Positions 17,021-26,305 are shown, numbered from the stretch's first letter. The stretch is 64,000 nucleotides of DNA from Microbispora sp. H13382 (GCF_014161445.1 NZ_JABBXA010000029.1:1-64000); one strand, 5' to 3'. Made by a program: numbers and translations. The notes: a model not told the origin generated them from the sequence alone.

Positions 17021-17049
17021 GCGCTACCGCGGCGCTACCTCGGCGCTAC
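17021..17049. promoter_or_regulatory. Three heptamer direct repeats, candidate SARP site
   Basis: GCGCTAC occurs at 17021-17027, 17032-17038 and 17043-17049, each separated by four bases, so the period is exactly 11 bp. A -10-like CAGAAT lies ten bases after the last copy at 17060-17065, then a ribosome site and ATG 17097. Direct heptamers at 11-bp intervals directly upstream of the -10 are the known layout of SARP (AfsR, ActII-ORF4) binding sites, and an AfsR-like gene lies 0.5 kb away. Confidence 0.75.
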
Positions 17050-17096
17050 CTCGGCGGGACAGAATCGCGATCGGCTGACAGGCCGAAAGGTTGATC

Positions 17097-17549
17097 ATGC
17101 AATATTTCGTGATTTCGCTGCTGTCGCTGGCCGTGGTCGCCGGGGTGGTCGCGGCCCGGCGACGCTTCGTCGTGGTACGGGTGGCCGGGACGAGCATGGT
17201 TCCGACGTACCAGCCGGGAGATCGGGTGCTCATACGGCGCGGCGGGCGGGCGGTCCTGCGGTGCGGCCAGGTGGTGGTCTTCCGGCGCCTGCAGCCGGAC
17301 GGCGTCGGCTCTTCTGGACGCGCGTCCGGACTGCGCGGGACGGAGTGGCTGATCAAGCGGGTCGCCGCGATGCCGGGCGACAGGGTGCCCGACCAGGTCG
17401 CGCCGGGCGTGCACGCCGCGCCGGGCGACGTGGTCCCGGCCGACCGGCTGGTGGTCCTCGGCGACGGACCCACCAGCCGGGACTCGCGGCATTGGGGCTA
17501 CCTGCCGGTGAGCGAGGTGCTGGGCGTCGTCATCCGCAGGTTGTCGTGA
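17097..17549 (+). CDS. Type I signal peptidase (S26 family), compact
   Basis: This 150-aa membrane-anchored serine protease has one N-terminal helix (residues 2-20) and the outer-face catalytic domain. The nucleophile Ser33 is in GTSMVPTYQPGD and the general base Lys87 in LIKRVAAMPGDRV; the box E motif LGDGPTSRDSRHWG is complete. It is much shorter than housekeeping LepB, as in peptidases dedicated to one substrate. ATG 17097 has GAAAGG six bases upstream; a TTG at 17091 is too close. It is divergent from the Cys-rich peptide operon, so removal of that peptide's leader is the obvious proposal. Confidence 0.88.
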   Translation: MQYFVISLLSLAVVAGVVAARRRFVVVRVAGTSMVPTYQPGDRVLIRRGGRAVLRCGQVVVFRRLQPDGVGSSGRASGLRGTEWLIKRVAAMPGDRVPDQVAPGVHAAPGDVVPADRLVVLGDGPTSRDSRHWGYLPVSEVLGVVIRRLS

Positions 17550-17628
17550 GACACCTGTCCGCCGCCTCGGGCGAGAGCGGGGGCCGATACGCCGAGGCCG
17601 GTCGACGACAGGCGTGCGGAACACCTCC

Positions 17629-20600
17629 CTAGTTCGGGACACGAGCCATCGGGATTCCGGCGGGGGACGCCCGGTCCGTCAGCAACACGGCGATCTCGGT
17701 GGCCTCGGCGGTGTTGCCGAGCCGCTGGAACAGCCGGTGGGCCGCCGCCCAGGACCGTACGGCCCTCTTCTGGTCGCCGCGGTCCCGCTGGGCCCGGCCG
17801 AGGGCCCTCAGCGCGAGAGCCTGCTCGTGGAGATCGTGCAGTCCCCGCGTGATGCGCACCGCCTCGGTGAGTGCGCGGACCGCCTCGTCCGCCCGGCCGC
17901 CGAGACGGTGGGACTCGCCCAGGACGCGGAGCCCGGTGGCCCGTCCTGACGGGACCGCGTACTCGTCGAACACGGGCATCGCCTGTGCGATGAGCTTCGC
18001 CGGGTCCCGGCGCCCGAACCGCAGGGACAGATCTCCGAGGGCGAGCAGGAGGCGGGCCCCGAGCAGCCGCTCGTTCCGCCGCCGGCATATCCGCAGGCCC
18101 TCCCACATCTGCTGGGAGACGCGCGTCAACGCGGTGTGGTCGCGGCAGGCGGCGGCCACTTCCCGCAGGGCGAGGGTCCTGGCCACGAGGCTGTTCCCGC
18201 GGATCGCCAGGCGCAGCGCGTGGTCCGCGCAGGCGGCCGCGTCCTCGTGGAGCCCCTGTTCCCGGGCCGCGACGGCGCGCAGGCACCACAGACGGCTCAG
18301 GGCGGGCTCGTCGCCGATCTCCTCGGCCATGGTCATGGCCTCGTCCGCCGCCGCGCGGGCCTGGTCGGGGTCGCCCGCGCGGCGCAGCGCGAACGCCCGC
18401 AGGCACAGCAGGTCGAGCGCGCCGTGCCGTTCACCCGCCGCGAGGAACACCGCGAGTGCCGCCTCGATCGCCTCCGGGTCGGCGCCGCGCCGCACGTCCA
18501 CGCCGATCATGCGCAGGTGGCCGAGGCCGCGCGTCATCACCGCCTCCCCCCACTGGTCGCCGCCCACCTGGCACGCCCGCAGCGCCAGCTCGTGGGAGGA
18601 CGACCAGTCCCGGTAGTGGCCGCGGAAGGCGTAGTAGCCGGCCGCGCGGGCGGACAGCTCCCAGGCCGCCTCGCTCATCCCGAGCCGGCAGGCCTGCGCC
18701 ACCCCCGCCAGCAGGGTCTCCCGCTCGCTGTCGAACCAGGCCGCCGCATCGCCCACCAGGGCTCTGGTGGTGGCGGGGTCGGCGTACCAGCGGGGGGCCG
18801 CGCCGCGGATGGCGGAGGCCGCCTGCTCCGGCAGGCCGTCTTCCGCCGCCTCCGCCAGCCCGAGCAGCGCGCCGAGGACGCGGGCGATCGCCGTGTCCCG
18901 CTCGCCGGCGGTCTCCTCCAGTTCGGCGCGTTCCCGCGCGTAGAGCCGTACGAGGCCGGGGAGGCGGTAGCGGAACCGCCCGTTCCCTTCGCCGTCCGCG
19001 CAGCTCAGGAGCTGGGCGTCGACGAGCTGGTCGGCGTACGTCTCGGCGTCGCGCACCGGCACGTCGAGAGCCGCCGCGAGCATCCAGGCGGCGATGTCGG
19101 GAACGTCGAGCAGGCCGAGCATCCGCAGCGCCCGCCGGGCGGTCTCGCCGAGCCTGCCGTAGTCGGCGGCCAGCCCTGCCCGGACCGACAGGTCGCCGAC
19201 GGCGAGCTCGTCCAGGCGCCGCCGCTCCTCGCGCAGGCGATCCGCCAGGTGTCCGAGGTGCCAGTGCTCGCGCAGCACCAGTTTCGCCCCGGCGATCCGT
19301 ATCGCCAGCGGCAGATGACCGCAGAGCCGGACGATCTCGGCCGCGACCGCGGGCCGCGCCGCCACCCGGTCCGGCCCGGCGATGCGCGCGAGCAGCTCGG
19401 ACGCGCATGCCGGGTCGAGCGGGCCGACGCGTACGGCGCGGGCGCTCAGCCCCGCGACCCCGCGCCTGCTCGTCACCAGCACGGCGCAGCCCGGGCCGCC
19501 CGGCAGGAGCGGCCTGACCTGCTCCTCGCCCGCGGCGTCGTCCAGCACGACCAGCACGCGGCGATCGGCCAGAAGGGTGCGGAACAGCTCGCCGCGCTCC
19601 TCGGCCCCGTCCGGCACCGCCCGCGCGTCCACGCCGAGTGCGATCAGGAACCGCGCCAGCGCCTCGGCCGGGTCGGCCGGCCGCGGGCCGGTCCCGCGCA
19701 GGTCGGCGTAGAGCCGGCCGTCGGGGAACGTCCCCCGCAGGCGGTGCGCGACGTGGACCGCGAGCGTCGTCTTGCCGGTGCCCGCCCCGCCGTACAGCGT
19801 CACGACCGGCGTCGCGGACGCGTGCCCGCCCGCGCCGGTGAGCCACAGCCGCAGCGACTCCACCGTGTCCCGGCGGCCGGTGAAGTCCGCGATGTCCGGT
19901 GGCAGATGGCACGGCACGGTCGTCGCGGCCCCCGTCCGCCCCTCCTCCGCCGGGCCCTCCGCGTCGCTCCCTGCGTCGCCGCCCGCGGTGTATCCGGCTT
20001 CGGGGTGCGCGGCGCGTTCGTCCGCGCAGGCCGTCCCCTCCGCCCCGAGGATCTCGTCGATGATCGGACCGGTCGCCTCGTCCCGCAGGACCGCCTCGTG
20101 AACCCGCCGCAGCAACCGGCCGGGTTCCACGCCGAGCTCCTCGCCGAGCACGGCCCGCGTCCGCTGGTAGACCCCCAGCGCCTCGGCCTGGCGCCCGGCC
20201 CGGCTCAGGGCCAGCATCAGGCAGGCGTGCAGCCGCTCCCGGTACGGATGCAGCCCGGCCGTCTCGGCCAGGCCGGTCACCAGCTCCGCGTGGCGGCCAC
20301 GGGCCAGATCGACGACGGCCAGCTCCTCACAGGTCAGCAGCCGCTCCTCCTCGAGCCGCCGGGCCTCGTCGGCCACCGGCGCCACGTCCCCGACGTCGGC
20401 GAAGGCGGGGCCCCGCCACAGGCCGAGCGCACGCTCGAACAGCATGCCCGCCGTCGCCAGATCGGCGTTTCTCCTGGCGGCCCGCCCCGCCGTCGTCAGT
20501 TCCCGGAAGCGCAGCGCGTCCAGCTCCTGCGGCAGTACGGCGACGGCGTAGCCGCCGGTCCCGTGGACGACGCGGTCGCGCTCCCCCATCGCCCGCCTCA

Positions 20601-20808
20601 GCCGCAGCACGTATATCTGCAGGGTCTTGTTCGCGCTGCGCGGCGGCGTGCTCCCCCACAGGGCCTCGATCAGCGCCGGCACCGCCACCGGCCTGCCCGG
20701 CGTACACAGCAGGGCAGCAAGCAGGCGGCGCAGCATCGCCGCGCCCAGCGGGACGGTCACCCCGTCGCGGCTCATCCGCAGCGGCCCCAGAACGTCGAAC
20801 TCGAACAC
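17629..20808 (-). CDS. AfsR-like SARP regulator with NB-ARC and TPR domains
   Basis: This 1059-aa regulator has an N-terminal OmpR-like winged helix (about residues 5-90, FEFDVLGPLRM), a BTAD helical domain (about 95-240), and a STAND/NB-ARC ATPase with Walker A GGAGTGKTT (about 340-348) and Walker B RVLVVLDDAA. Tetratricopeptide-like repeats run from about 650 to the end. The GTG at 20808 has GGGAGG upstream, and a 36-residue longer reading is less likely. SARPs activate by binding 11-bp-spaced heptamers next to -10 boxes, and such a site precedes the nearby signal peptidase gene. Ligand or phosphorylation control through the ATPase and TPR parts is likely; the adjacent Ser/Thr kinase is a possible partner. 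Confidence 0.92.
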   Translation of the reverse strand: MFEFDVLGPLRMSRDGVTVPLGAAMLRRLLAALLCTPGRPVAVPALIEALWGSTPPRSANKTLQIYVLRLRRAMGERDRVVHGTGGYAVAVLPQELDALRFRELTTAGRAARRNADLATAGMLFERALGLWRGPAFADVGDVAPVADEARRLEEERLLTCEELAVVDLARGRHAELVTGLAETAGLHPYRERLHACLMLALSRAGRQAEALGVYQRTRAVLGEELGVEPGRLLRRVHEAVLRDEATGPIIDEILGAEGTACADERAAHPEAGYTAGGDAGSDAEGPAEEGRTGAATTVPCHLPPDIADFTGRRDTVESLRLWLTGAGGHASATPVVTLYGGAGTGKTTLAVHVAHRLRGTFPDGRLYADLRGTGPRPADPAEALARFLIALGVDARAVPDGAEERGELFRTLLADRRVLVVLDDAAGEEQVRPLLPGGPGCAVLVTSRRGVAGLSARAVRVGPLDPACASELLARIAGPDRVAARPAVAAEIVRLCGHLPLAIRIAGAKLVLREHWHLGHLADRLREERRRLDELAVGDLSVRAGLAADYGRLGETARRALRMLGLLDVPDIAAWMLAAALDVPVRDAETYADQLVDAQLLSCADGEGNGRFRYRLPGLVRLYARERAELEETAGERDTAIARVLGALLGLAEAAEDGLPEQAASAIRGAAPRWYADPATTRALVGDAAAWFDSERETLLAGVAQACRLGMSEAAWELSARAAGYYAFRGHYRDWSSSHELALRACQVGGDQWGEAVMTRGLGHLRMIGVDVRRGADPEAIEAALAVFLAAGERHGALDLLCLRAFALRRAGDPDQARAAADEAMTMAEEIGDEPALSRLWCLRAVAAREQGLHEDAAACADHALRLAIRGNSLVARTLALREVAAACRDHTALTRVSQQMWEGLRICRRRNERLLGARLLLALGDLSLRFGRRDPAKLIAQAMPVFDEYAVPSGRATGLRVLGESHRLGGRADEAVRALTEAVRITRGLHDLHEQALALRALGRAQRDRGDQKRAVRSWAAAHRLFQRLGNTAEATEIAVLLTDRASPAGIPMARVPN

Positions 20809-21061
20809 CGTCACCTCCCGCGAGGCCGGTAACCCTGGCGAGCCTCCGATGGGCCGGGGTGCCCGCCGACTTCCTCCCCCGGCCATGCTCTGCCGTGGCA
20901 GCCCCCGTCGCATGGTCACCTTCTGCGGGCTCTTCCGAGCGTCGAAGAGACCGGTATAGGCGAGGTATAGGCCCTGGTGGCGGCCCTGAGAGCCATCGTC
21001 CCCCGCCGGTCACGGTCAGCGGCGCCACAGCCTTCGGGACATTCGCGCGGTCAGCTCACGG

Positions 21062-22099
21062 TCAGTCTGCGGTCAGTTTGCGGACCGGCGACTTGCACGA
21101 CCGGCGCTGCGCGGGCGCCTGCGAGTCGAAGCGGACGTGCCAGTCGCCCGTGGACGGCACCTTCTTCCGCAGGGTGAACCCGCCGTTCGACCCCGTCGTC
21201 GCGGACCCCTGTACGGCGCCGGCGCCCGAGCCCGCGGGGTCGAACCAGAGCCGGACGCGCTGCTGGGGCAGCGGGTCCCACCGGGCGGGCTGCCCGGTGG
21301 GCTCCACCCGGACGAGCAGCGTGCCGGTGTGGGTCGCCTTCCTGCCCCGCTTGCCGCTCCTGGGTTTCGCCGAGTAGATGATCCTGGTCCGGGCCCCGGC
21401 GGATCGCACCGTCGAACGGACCTCGGCGCTCCTGGCGGTGGTCAGGCGCGCGCGGTCCTCGGTGGAGCCGCGGAACTCCGCCGACCAGAAGCCGGACTCG
21501 GTCGCCGTCACCGTCGCGTCGAACCGGCCCGACCTGCCGGTGACGACCCGCGCCACCTCCCTGCGGGCGAGCATGTCGTCGGCACGGAACAGCAGGGCGA
21601 CCGTCCGTTCGGGAAGACCGCCCCAGTCGTCCTTGCCGGTCGTCGCCTGCAGGCGGCCGGAGACGGTCAGCGGGCTCCCCTCGTCGACCGGGTCGGGGGA
21701 CAGTTCGACGCCGTCGATCCTCGACCGCCGCGGCTTGTCCTCGGCGTGGACCTCGAACTCCCGCTCCTCGACGATGTCGCCGGCGGCGACCTCGACGCGC
21801 CAGCGGCCCGCCGCCGCGTCCCGGCCGAACACGTGCCCGGCCCGCCACCGCTCCTCGAAGGGTGTGCGCTCCACGCACTCGAAGCGCAGCCCCGTACGGG
21901 ACTCGTCCGGAGCCGTCAGCTCGCCCCTGACCTCGTCGGCCCGGCCGCTGGTGACCACCTCGACGGTCACCTCGGTCGCGTCCTCGCCGCCGATCGGGAC
22001 GGGATCGGGATCCACCTCGACCGACTCGATCTCCACGAGAGCGTCGCCGAGGGCGGGCCGCCGCAGGAGCCGCGCGAGCAGGTGACGGTTGATCCTCAT
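21062..22099 (-). CDS. Ig-like multi-domain protein, downstream of the kinase
   Basis: This 345-aa protein is made of beta-rich segments that look like repeated Ig-like modules: VEVDPDPVPIGGEDATEVTVEV, then DGVELSPDPVDEGSPLTVSGRL, then TYSAKPRSGKRG-type text. There is no obvious signal peptide or membrane helix. It starts six bases after the stop of the kinase/WD40 gene and so is co-expressed with it; it could be a target or cofactor of the kinase. I recognise no named family. The N-terminus (MRINRHLLARLLRR) is basic. Confidence 0.7.
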   Translation of the reverse strand: MRINRHLLARLLRRPALGDALVEIESVEVDPDPVPIGGEDATEVTVEVVTSGRADEVRGELTAPDESRTGLRFECVERTPFEERWRAGHVFGRDAAAGRWRVEVAAGDIVEEREFEVHAEDKPRRSRIDGVELSPDPVDEGSPLTVSGRLQATTGKDDWGGLPERTVALLFRADDMLARREVARVVTGRSGRFDATVTATESGFWSAEFRGSTEDRARLTTARSAEVRSTVRSAGARTRIIYSAKPRSGKRGRKATHTGTLLVRVEPTGQPARWDPLPQQRVRLWFDPAGSGAGAVQGSATTGSNGGFTLRKKVPSTGDWHVRFDSQAPAQRRSCKSPVRKLTAD

Positions 22100-22104
22100 A
22101 TCCC

Positions 22105-25100
22105 TCAGCACACCTTCCGGTAGGGCGCCTCCGGCACGAGGCGCCGCCAGTCGTCTTGTCCCAGGGGGCCGCCCGCCCGCGCGCAGGCCTCCGCCGCGGC
22201 CCGTTCCGGGTCGACGGTGAAGCGCCGCAGCGTCCCGTCCCTCCCCGCGCTGTAGAGGTACCGCCCGTCGGCGTCGAAGGCGAGCGCGAGCACCGGGCCG
22301 GTGTGGGCGGCGTACGGCAGGCCGAGCGGCGACCGGGAGGCGGCGTCCCACAGGCGGACCTCCCCGCTCGTGCCCCCGGTGGCGATCAGCCGCCCGCCGG
22401 GCGCGTAGGCGAGCGCCACGACGTCGTCGAACCGGCCCTTCTCCGGGGCGAGCGTGCCCGCCCGCCGCAGCGTGCGCGCGTCCCACAGGCCCACGCCCGC
22501 CTCGTGGAAGCCGGTGGCGATCGTCGAGCCGTCCGGGCTGAAGGCGATTGACCGCACGCCGTCGAGCACCGGCCCGAAGGGACGGCCGGTGACCGTGCCG
22601 GCGGCCAGGTCCACCAGGGCGGCGTCCCGCCCGCCGATCGTGAGGGCCCGGCCGTCCGGACCGACCGCCATGACGTCCCATCCGGTCCTGCGCGGGACGG
22701 GAATCTCCACGCCGCGGGACAGGTCCCACACCCGGACGGGCCCGTACTCGCCCGCGACGGGCGCCGCGGCGAGGACGTGGCCTCCGGCGGCCAGCCCGCC
22801 CACGGACGCGGCCCCCACGATCGGGACCCGGCGGAGCAGGCGGCCGTCCGGCACGTTCCACAGGCTCACCGTCGCGGCGTCGTCGCCCGAGGCTCCCGTG
22901 CCGTCCGGGCGGGGCGCGGAGGCGAGCGTGCGGCCGTCGGAAGCGAAGACGAGCGCCCCGGCCGGGACGCCGCCGAGGGACGGCCCCAGGCGGGCGCCCG
23001 TGGCCGGGTCCCACAGCAGCGGTCCCGTCCCGTCCGGCGCGACGGCGAGCGTCCGGGCACCCGGAGCGAAGGCCGCGGCGGCGGCCGAGGGAGCGACCGC
23101 CGTCGAACGGGCGCCCGCCGCGGCGTCCACCGTGGCGACCCGGCCTCCGCTCAGCAGGTAGCGCAGGACCGGGCCGCCCGCCGTGCCCGTCGCGACCCTG
23201 ATGTCCGGCATGCCGGTGGTGTCCTCCGGCGTCGAGTAGGCCAGCAGGCCGCCGCCGTCCGCGCTCCAGAGGCCGACGCCGGTGCGGTCGAAGGTCAGGA
23301 CGAGGCGGCCGCCGTCGCCGTACGCGAGCCAGACGGCGGAGGCGCCCGCCAGGACGGGGCCGCGGCGGCGGCCGGTGGACAGGTCCCAGAACCCCACGTC
23401 CTCGCCGCGGCCGACGGCGAGGGTGTGGCCGTCGGGACTGAAGGCGACGGCATCGGCACGCCCGCCGGCGGGGGCGGTGAGCCTCCGCGCCCGGCCGGAG
23501 CGCCCGGCCGCCGGCTCGTACAACCGGAACCGGCCGTCGTCCAGCAGCACGGCGGCGTGCCGTCCGGAGACCGCGACGCCCTCCACCCGCTCGTCACGCA
23601 CGTCCAGCAGCTCGACGCCGCCGAGGGCGTCCCAGACCTGGCCCCGGTGACCGGGCGTGAGCACGGCGAGACGCCTGCCGTCCGGGCCGAAGGCCATCTC
23701 CAGCGCGCCGTTCCCGAACGGCGGCCCGAGCGGGCGGCCGCTGCCCAGGTCCCACACGCGCAGCGTGCCGCCGTTCGAAACCGCGAGGCGGCGGCCGTCG
23801 GGGCTGAGCGCGACGGCGTCGGGAGCGGGCCCGATGCCCTGGGCGCCCCCGGCCACGCGGTGCGCGGCCACATCCCACAGGACCACCCGGCCGGCGTCGG
23901 CGACCACGAGCAGGCGGCCGTCCCCGCTCAGGTCGAACCGGGCCCCGGCGGTGACGGGCGGCGGCGGGTCGATCCGCCGCAGGGGCTGAGCGAGCGAGCT
24001 GTAGAGGGCCGCCCGGGCCTCGGGCACCCCGGCCAGCCGCCACGCGGCCACGCTCAGCGCCATCGCCCGCGCGGGATCGGACGAGCGCGAGGTCTCGGCC
24101 AGCGCGGCGAGCCGCCGGGCGACGGCCACGTCCCGCTGCCGCTCGGCGGACGACTTCTGGTCGAGAGCCAGCCCGGCCGAGGCCGCCGCGACCGCCACGA
24201 GCACGGCGAGCGCGGCGGTGAGGCGGCGCCGCCGCCGGGCGCGGAGCCGGGCGAGCGCCCGGGACTCGTCGAGGAACGCCTTCTCCAGCGTGTTCAGCGT
24301 GACGTGGTGGCGCGTGGTGGCCGCCCAGCCGAGCGCGGTCTCCAGCGCCGTCCCCTGGTAGAGGTCGCCGGGACGCCGCCCGTGCCGGTCCCACAGGCGG
24401 GCGGCCTCGGTCAGGGGCCGCTGCACGCGCAGGCCCGCGCGGTCCGCGTCGACCCACCCGTGCAACCGGGGCCAGGCCCGCAGCAGCGCGGCGGCGGCGA
24501 GGGCGACCGTCTCGCCGTCCCGGACGACGAGATCGGCGCGGGCGAAGCCGGACAGCACCCGGGCGGCGGTCTCCCGGTCGACCACGCCGTCGAGGAGCTC
24601 GTCCTCGGGCACCCGGCGGGGCAGGTCGTCACCCCCCTCCCCCGGCGCGACCATCCGCAGCATGATCCGCGGCACCAGCGCCTGGTCCGCCGGGGCGAGC
24701 GCGCCGTACGCCTCCTCGGCCACGGCCGCGAGCGAGGGCGGCGCGAGGGCCCGGGACGGCCCTGTGCTCTCGGCCCTACGGGTGCTCTCGGCCCTACGGG
24801 TGCTCTCGGCCGTACGGGTGCCCTCGGCCGTACGGGTGCCCTCCGCGAGCAGCCCCTCGCCCCGGCCGTACGGCGACGGGTGGCCGAGCAGCGCCGCGAG
24901 GAGGACGGCCGCGTCGGGCCTGGCCTCCGGGTTCTTGTCGAGCGCCCGGGCCACCAGGCCGCGCAGCGGCTCCCGCAGCGCCGTCAGATCCGGATCGGCG
25001 GCCAGGATGCGGTGCAGCAGGGCCGCGACCCCGGTCAGCGCCTGCCCCGGCGGGCCGGGAGCGCCGCCGGGCACCGGCAGTGGCGTGGTCCCCCCGGCGA

Positions 25101-25737
25101 ACGGCTCCCGGCCGGTGGCGGCGAACAGCGTCACCGCTCCCCAGGCCCAGATGTCGACGGCGGGGCCACCCCGGGCACCGACCACGATCTCCGGGGCCAT
25201 GAAGGCCGGTGTGCCGGCGACGTGCCCCGTCGTCGTCAGCGACATGTCGGCGGTCCTGGCGATGCCGAAGTCGATGACCCTCGGGCCGTCCGGGCCGATC
25301 AGCACGTTGTCCGGTTTGAGGTCGCGATGGATCACCGACGCCTCGTGGATGGCGGCCAGCGCCGTCGCGATGCCCGTGGCGAGGCGGTGCAGCTCCTCCG
25401 GCCCGTACGGCCCGCTCCGGGCGACCGCCGCGCGCAGGCTGGGCCCGGCGACGAACTCGCTCACGATGTACGGCCGGGGGCCCTCCAGGTCGGCGAAGAT
25501 GACCCGGGCCGTGCAGAACGGCGCGACCCGGCGCGCCGCGGCGACCTCCTTGGCGAACCGCGCCCGCGCCTGCTCGTCCTCCACCTCGCCCGCCGGGCGC
25601 AGGACCTTGACGGCGACCCGCTGCCCGGCCTCGTCGTACGCCTCGTAGACGACGCCCTGCCCGCCCTCGCCCAGGCGGCCGGCGAGCCAGTAGCCGCCGA
25701 GCCTGCGCGGGTCGCCGGGGAGCAGGACGGTCGCCAT
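22105..25737 (-). CDS. Ser/Thr kinase fused to nSTAND-like region and WD40 propellers
   Basis: In this 1210-aa protein, residues 12-270 are a Hanks-type kinase with GEGGQGVVYEA, Lys44, the catalytic HRDLKPDN (Asp139) and DFG (Asp156). A low-complexity TRTAEGTRTAES linker follows. Residues about 340-505 (EGGDDLPRRVPEDEL, LLRAWPRLHGWVDADRAGL, LTEAARLWDRHGRRPGDLYQG, LNTLEKAFLDES) match the winged-helix/hinge segment of bacterial nSTAND proteins. Then come a basic stretch, one membrane helix (AALAVLVAVAAASAGLAL), and about 14 WD40 repeats to the end. A kinase thus occupies the place normally held by the STAND ATPase. The following Ig-like gene is coupled. Signals and targets are unknown. Confidence 0.92.
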   Translation of the reverse strand: MATVLLPGDPRRLGGYWLAGRLGEGGQGVVYEAYDEAGQRVAVKVLRPAGEVEDEQARARFAKEVAAARRVAPFCTARVIFADLEGPRPYIVSEFVAGPSLRAAVARSGPYGPEELHRLATGIATALAAIHEASVIHRDLKPDNVLIGPDGPRVIDFGIARTADMSLTTTGHVAGTPAFMAPEIVVGARGGPAVDIWAWGAVTLFAATGREPFAGGTTPLPVPGGAPGPPGQALTGVAALLHRILAADPDLTALREPLRGLVARALDKNPEARPDAAVLLAALLGHPSPYGRGEGLLAEGTRTAEGTRTAESTRRAESTRRAESTGPSRALAPPSLAAVAEEAYGALAPADQALVPRIMLRMVAPGEGGDDLPRRVPEDELLDGVVDRETAARVLSGFARADLVVRDGETVALAAAALLRAWPRLHGWVDADRAGLRVQRPLTEAARLWDRHGRRPGDLYQGTALETALGWAATTRHHVTLNTLEKAFLDESRALARLRARRRRRLTAALAVLVAVAAASAGLALDQKSSAERQRDVAVARRLAALAETSRSSDPARAMALSVAAWRLAGVPEARAALYSSLAQPLRRIDPPPPVTAGARFDLSGDGRLLVVADAGRVVLWDVAAHRVAGGAQGIGPAPDAVALSPDGRRLAVSNGGTLRVWDLGSGRPLGPPFGNGALEMAFGPDGRRLAVLTPGHRGQVWDALGGVELLDVRDERVEGVAVSGRHAAVLLDDGRFRLYEPAAGRSGRARRLTAPAGGRADAVAFSPDGHTLAVGRGEDVGFWDLSTGRRRGPVLAGASAVWLAYGDGGRLVLTFDRTGVGLWSADGGGLLAYSTPEDTTGMPDIRVATGTAGGPVLRYLLSGGRVATVDAAAGARSTAVAPSAAAAAFAPGARTLAVAPDGTGPLLWDPATGARLGPSLGGVPAGALVFASDGRTLASAPRPDGTGASGDDAATVSLWNVPDGRLLRRVPIVGAASVGGLAAGGHVLAAAPVAGEYGPVRVWDLSRGVEIPVPRRTGWDVMAVGPDGRALTIGGRDAALVDLAAGTVTGRPFGPVLDGVRSIAFSPDGSTIATGFHEAGVGLWDARTLRRAGTLAPEKGRFDDVVALAYAPGGRLIATGGTSGEVRLWDAASRSPLGLPYAAHTGPVLALAFDADGRYLYSAGRDGTLRRFTVDPERAAAEACARAGGPLGQDDWRRLVPEAPYRKVC
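24764..24844. repeat. 18-bp tandem repeat inside the kinase gene
   Basis: Four in-frame copies of an 18-bp unit (GTGCTCTCGGCCCTACGG and close variants) lie at 24764-24835 with a partial fifth. On the coding strand they give a repeated six-residue pattern of the kind TRRAES in the linker after the kinase domain. Copy number may vary between strains. Confidence 0.85.
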
Positions 25738-25846
25738 CCGGACCTCCCGCCAGCCGCGGACCGCTTGCCCCGATCGTGCTACGGGTGCCCGCCGCCGCCA
25801 AGACCGGACGGGTGATCGACACCTAGCCCCCGGGCGGCCGGCCGCC

Positions 25847-26296
25847 TCACCTGCGTTGGTGATGCGCGAGCAGCCGGGTGAGAAGGCGGGTCAAGGTCTG
25901 CCTGTCCTCGGCCGGAAGCGGTCCGAGCAGGTCGTCCTGCACCTTGTCCAGTGCCCGGTCCATACGTCGCAGTTGTTCCTCACCCGCCACGGTGAGGGCC
26001 ACGATGTTGCGCCTGCGGTCCTCCGGGTCCGGCGTCCGCTCGACGAAACCCTGCCCGGCCAGCTGGTTGATCGCCGCCACCACGTCGCTGCGGTCCATGC
26101 TGCATCGGCGGCCGAGCTCGGCCTGACTGGCCACCCCGAACTCGTGCAGCGCGGCCAGGATCCGGTAGTGGTACCCGCGCGCGCCCACCTCGCCGAAGCC
26201 GTCGGACGCCAGCCGGTGGGCGTGCACCGCCAGCTGGGTGAGCAGCCAGCTCGGCTTCGCGGTCAGGCGTGCGGGTGTCTCCTCCACGTCAGCCAC
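25847..26296 (-). CDS. MarR-family regulator
   Basis: This winged-helix repressor of about 149 aa has the MarR core: LAALHEFGVASQAELGRRC, the recognition helix SDVVAAINQLAGQGFVERTPDPEDRR in parts, and a helical dimer region. I chose the GTG at 26296; a longer reading to 26314 runs into the operator palindromes. It is divergent from a small open frame and an epoxide hydrolase gene, with three palindromes between them, so it probably represses the hydrolase and itself and responds to an aromatic or epoxide ligand. Confidence 0.88.
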   Translation of the reverse strand: MADVEETPARLTAKPSWLLTQLAVHAHRLASDGFGEVGARGYHYRILAALHEFGVASQAELGRRCSMDRSDVVAAINQLAGQGFVERTPDPEDRRRNIVALTVAGEEQLRRMDRALDKVQDDLLGPLPAEDRQTLTRLLTRLLAHHQRR

Positions 26297-26305
26297 CCTA
26301 CATTG

